This document shows, piece after piece, positions 63,448 to 64,000 of a DNA stretch of 64,000 bases. Every line of letters begins with the position of its first letter. Within the stretch, counting starts at the first letter, position 1. The stretch is from Perkinsus olseni (Eukaryota; Perkinsozoa; Perkinsida). Both the position numbers and the translations under genes were made by a program. Where the stretch lies: positions 1 to 64,000 of the forward strand of contig JABANN010000093.1 in the NCBI GenBank assembly GCA_013115125.1, read 5' to 3'. Under the pieces are notes generated by a model. That model had not been told where the DNA came from and ran no database searches. It was given only the letters and a program-made list of their open reading frames with translations.

Positions 63448-63612
63448 AGTAAAATCACTCCAAAGGTTCGCTGCCTCTGATCTGCGTCGTATTGCGCAGA
63501 CCGTGAGAGTTTTAGCACAGGGAAAAACGTCTTTTTCGGACAGGATCACGCAGAGATAATCGTCCTGGATTTACCATCGTTTACTACGAGATCTTGGCAG
63601 TTTTTAGTGGCG

Positions 63613-64000
63613 ATGGCTTCCTCAGTGGCAGAGGGTCCACCCTCATCATCATGCGCCGTTGGAAGTGTGAGTAAGAAGATAGCCTCCCCTCCACCCCTGG
63701 ACGATGACGATGATGACGACGAGTTCTCCCGACTCCTCAACGCTCACAAGAAGGCCCGGGACGACGGCGGAGGGGCATCCCGGATTGATAAGGTAATTCT
63801 CACGACGCCTTACTGAGGGGTTGTAGTCGGTCTTAGACTCCTCCCGTCACCACCGAAAGTGGCAGTCAAAAGCCTTCGGTAAAGCGACAGAAGGTGGTGG
63901 ACTATGGGGACCTCGACGGTGCTGGGGCGCGGCGGTACTACACAGATCTGCTGGGATCCTCTTTCAAACGGTATGCGTAGATACACCTCGGCCAACCCTA
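63613..64000 (+). CDS. Unassigned gene, 5' part, runs off the window
   Basis: ATG 63613 opens MASSVAEGPPSSSCAVGSVS, a run of seven Asp (DDDDDDDEFSRLL) and NAHKKARDDGGGASRIDK, then a donor-like GTAATTCT. After about 65 bases a second coding stretch reads KPSVKRQKVVDYGDLDGAG and RRYYTDLLGSSFKR up to the edge. The basic VKRQK looks like a possible nuclear localisation signal. Its start is 166 bases from that of the divergent PP2C gene, so they may share a promoter region. Family unknown. Confidence 0.5.

Noticed and set aside
1-64000. CRISPR array, bacterial operons or rRNA genes
   Set aside because: No regularly spaced repeats with unique spacers, no Shine-Dalgarno-led operons and no rRNA-like sequence were seen; the genes are intron-bearing and eukaryotic.
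1-64000. Spliced-leader RNA gene
   Set aside because: I looked for the dinoflagellate/Perkinsus leader core (CCGTAGCCATTTTGGCTCAAG-like) and found no match.
1-64000. LTR retroelement, Polinton or other virus-like element
   Set aside because: No reverse transcriptase, integrase, protease-polymerase or capsid motif and no long terminal repeats could be recognised. The duplicated blocks at 0-9 kb are segmental copies without such parts.

Overview
This window looks like nuclear DNA from a compact protist genome. The best guess is Perkinsus or a close relative (Perkinsozoa, the sister group of dinoflagellates). The reasons are: many genes cut by very short GT-AG introns (mostly 43-80 nt), gene spacing of tens to a few hundred bases in the right two thirds, a mix of protein families typical of alveolate parasites, eukaryotic tRNA genes, and no bacterial signals. 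The species call is inference. No rRNA or spliced-leader gene was seen that would settle it.

Layout. Positions 1-9 kb are gene-poor. They hold two members of a small secreted-protein family (1096 and 6442) inside a decayed duplication with at least three copies of the upstream flank; a third member lies at 21.9 kb. From 9 to 16.3 kb come an NHL beta-propeller gene (minus strand), three related pieces of a membrane-protein family (minus strand) and one unassigned plus-strand gene with a C-terminal membrane segment. Three identical tRNA-Gly(GCC) genes are scattered at 11.6, 13.4 and 20.3 kb. Between 17.4 and 19.8 kb are a complete UBE2J-type ubiquitin-conjugating enzyme and a protein with two successive twin-CX9C (CHCH) modules.

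From 24 to 30.7 kb the genes run on the plus strand. The first three are unassigned multi-exon genes, the last of them ending in an EF-hand. A SET/NAP-family histone chaperone follows. From 31.4 to 63.4 kb there is a dense run of about fourteen genes on the minus strand: HtrA/Deg serine protease, tail-anchored TPR protein, a large unassigned coiled-coil protein, a membrane-anchored pepsin-like aspartyl protease resembling plasmepsin V/ASP5, an ATP-grasp-like protein, a Neuralized (NHR) domain protein, a tiny SMN-like YG-box protein, phosphatidylserine decarboxylase, two coiled-coil proteins, a J-domain protein, a membrane protein, a SAXO/microtubule-inner-protein-like protein and a PP2C phosphatase. 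A recent tandem gene pair (49.5-51.6 kb, plus strand) and a tRNA-Asp gene interrupt it. A plus-strand gene starts at 63.6 kb and leaves the window.

Several genes fit protein quality control and membrane traffic (UBE2J, HtrA, TPR protein, J protein, aspartyl protease, PSD), but nothing shows that they form one pathway. The most unusual observation is that several short introns carry a sequence shaped like the 3' half of a tRNA (T-arm, acceptor strand, discriminator A, T-run), with the T-run serving as the pyrimidine tract before the 3' splice site.
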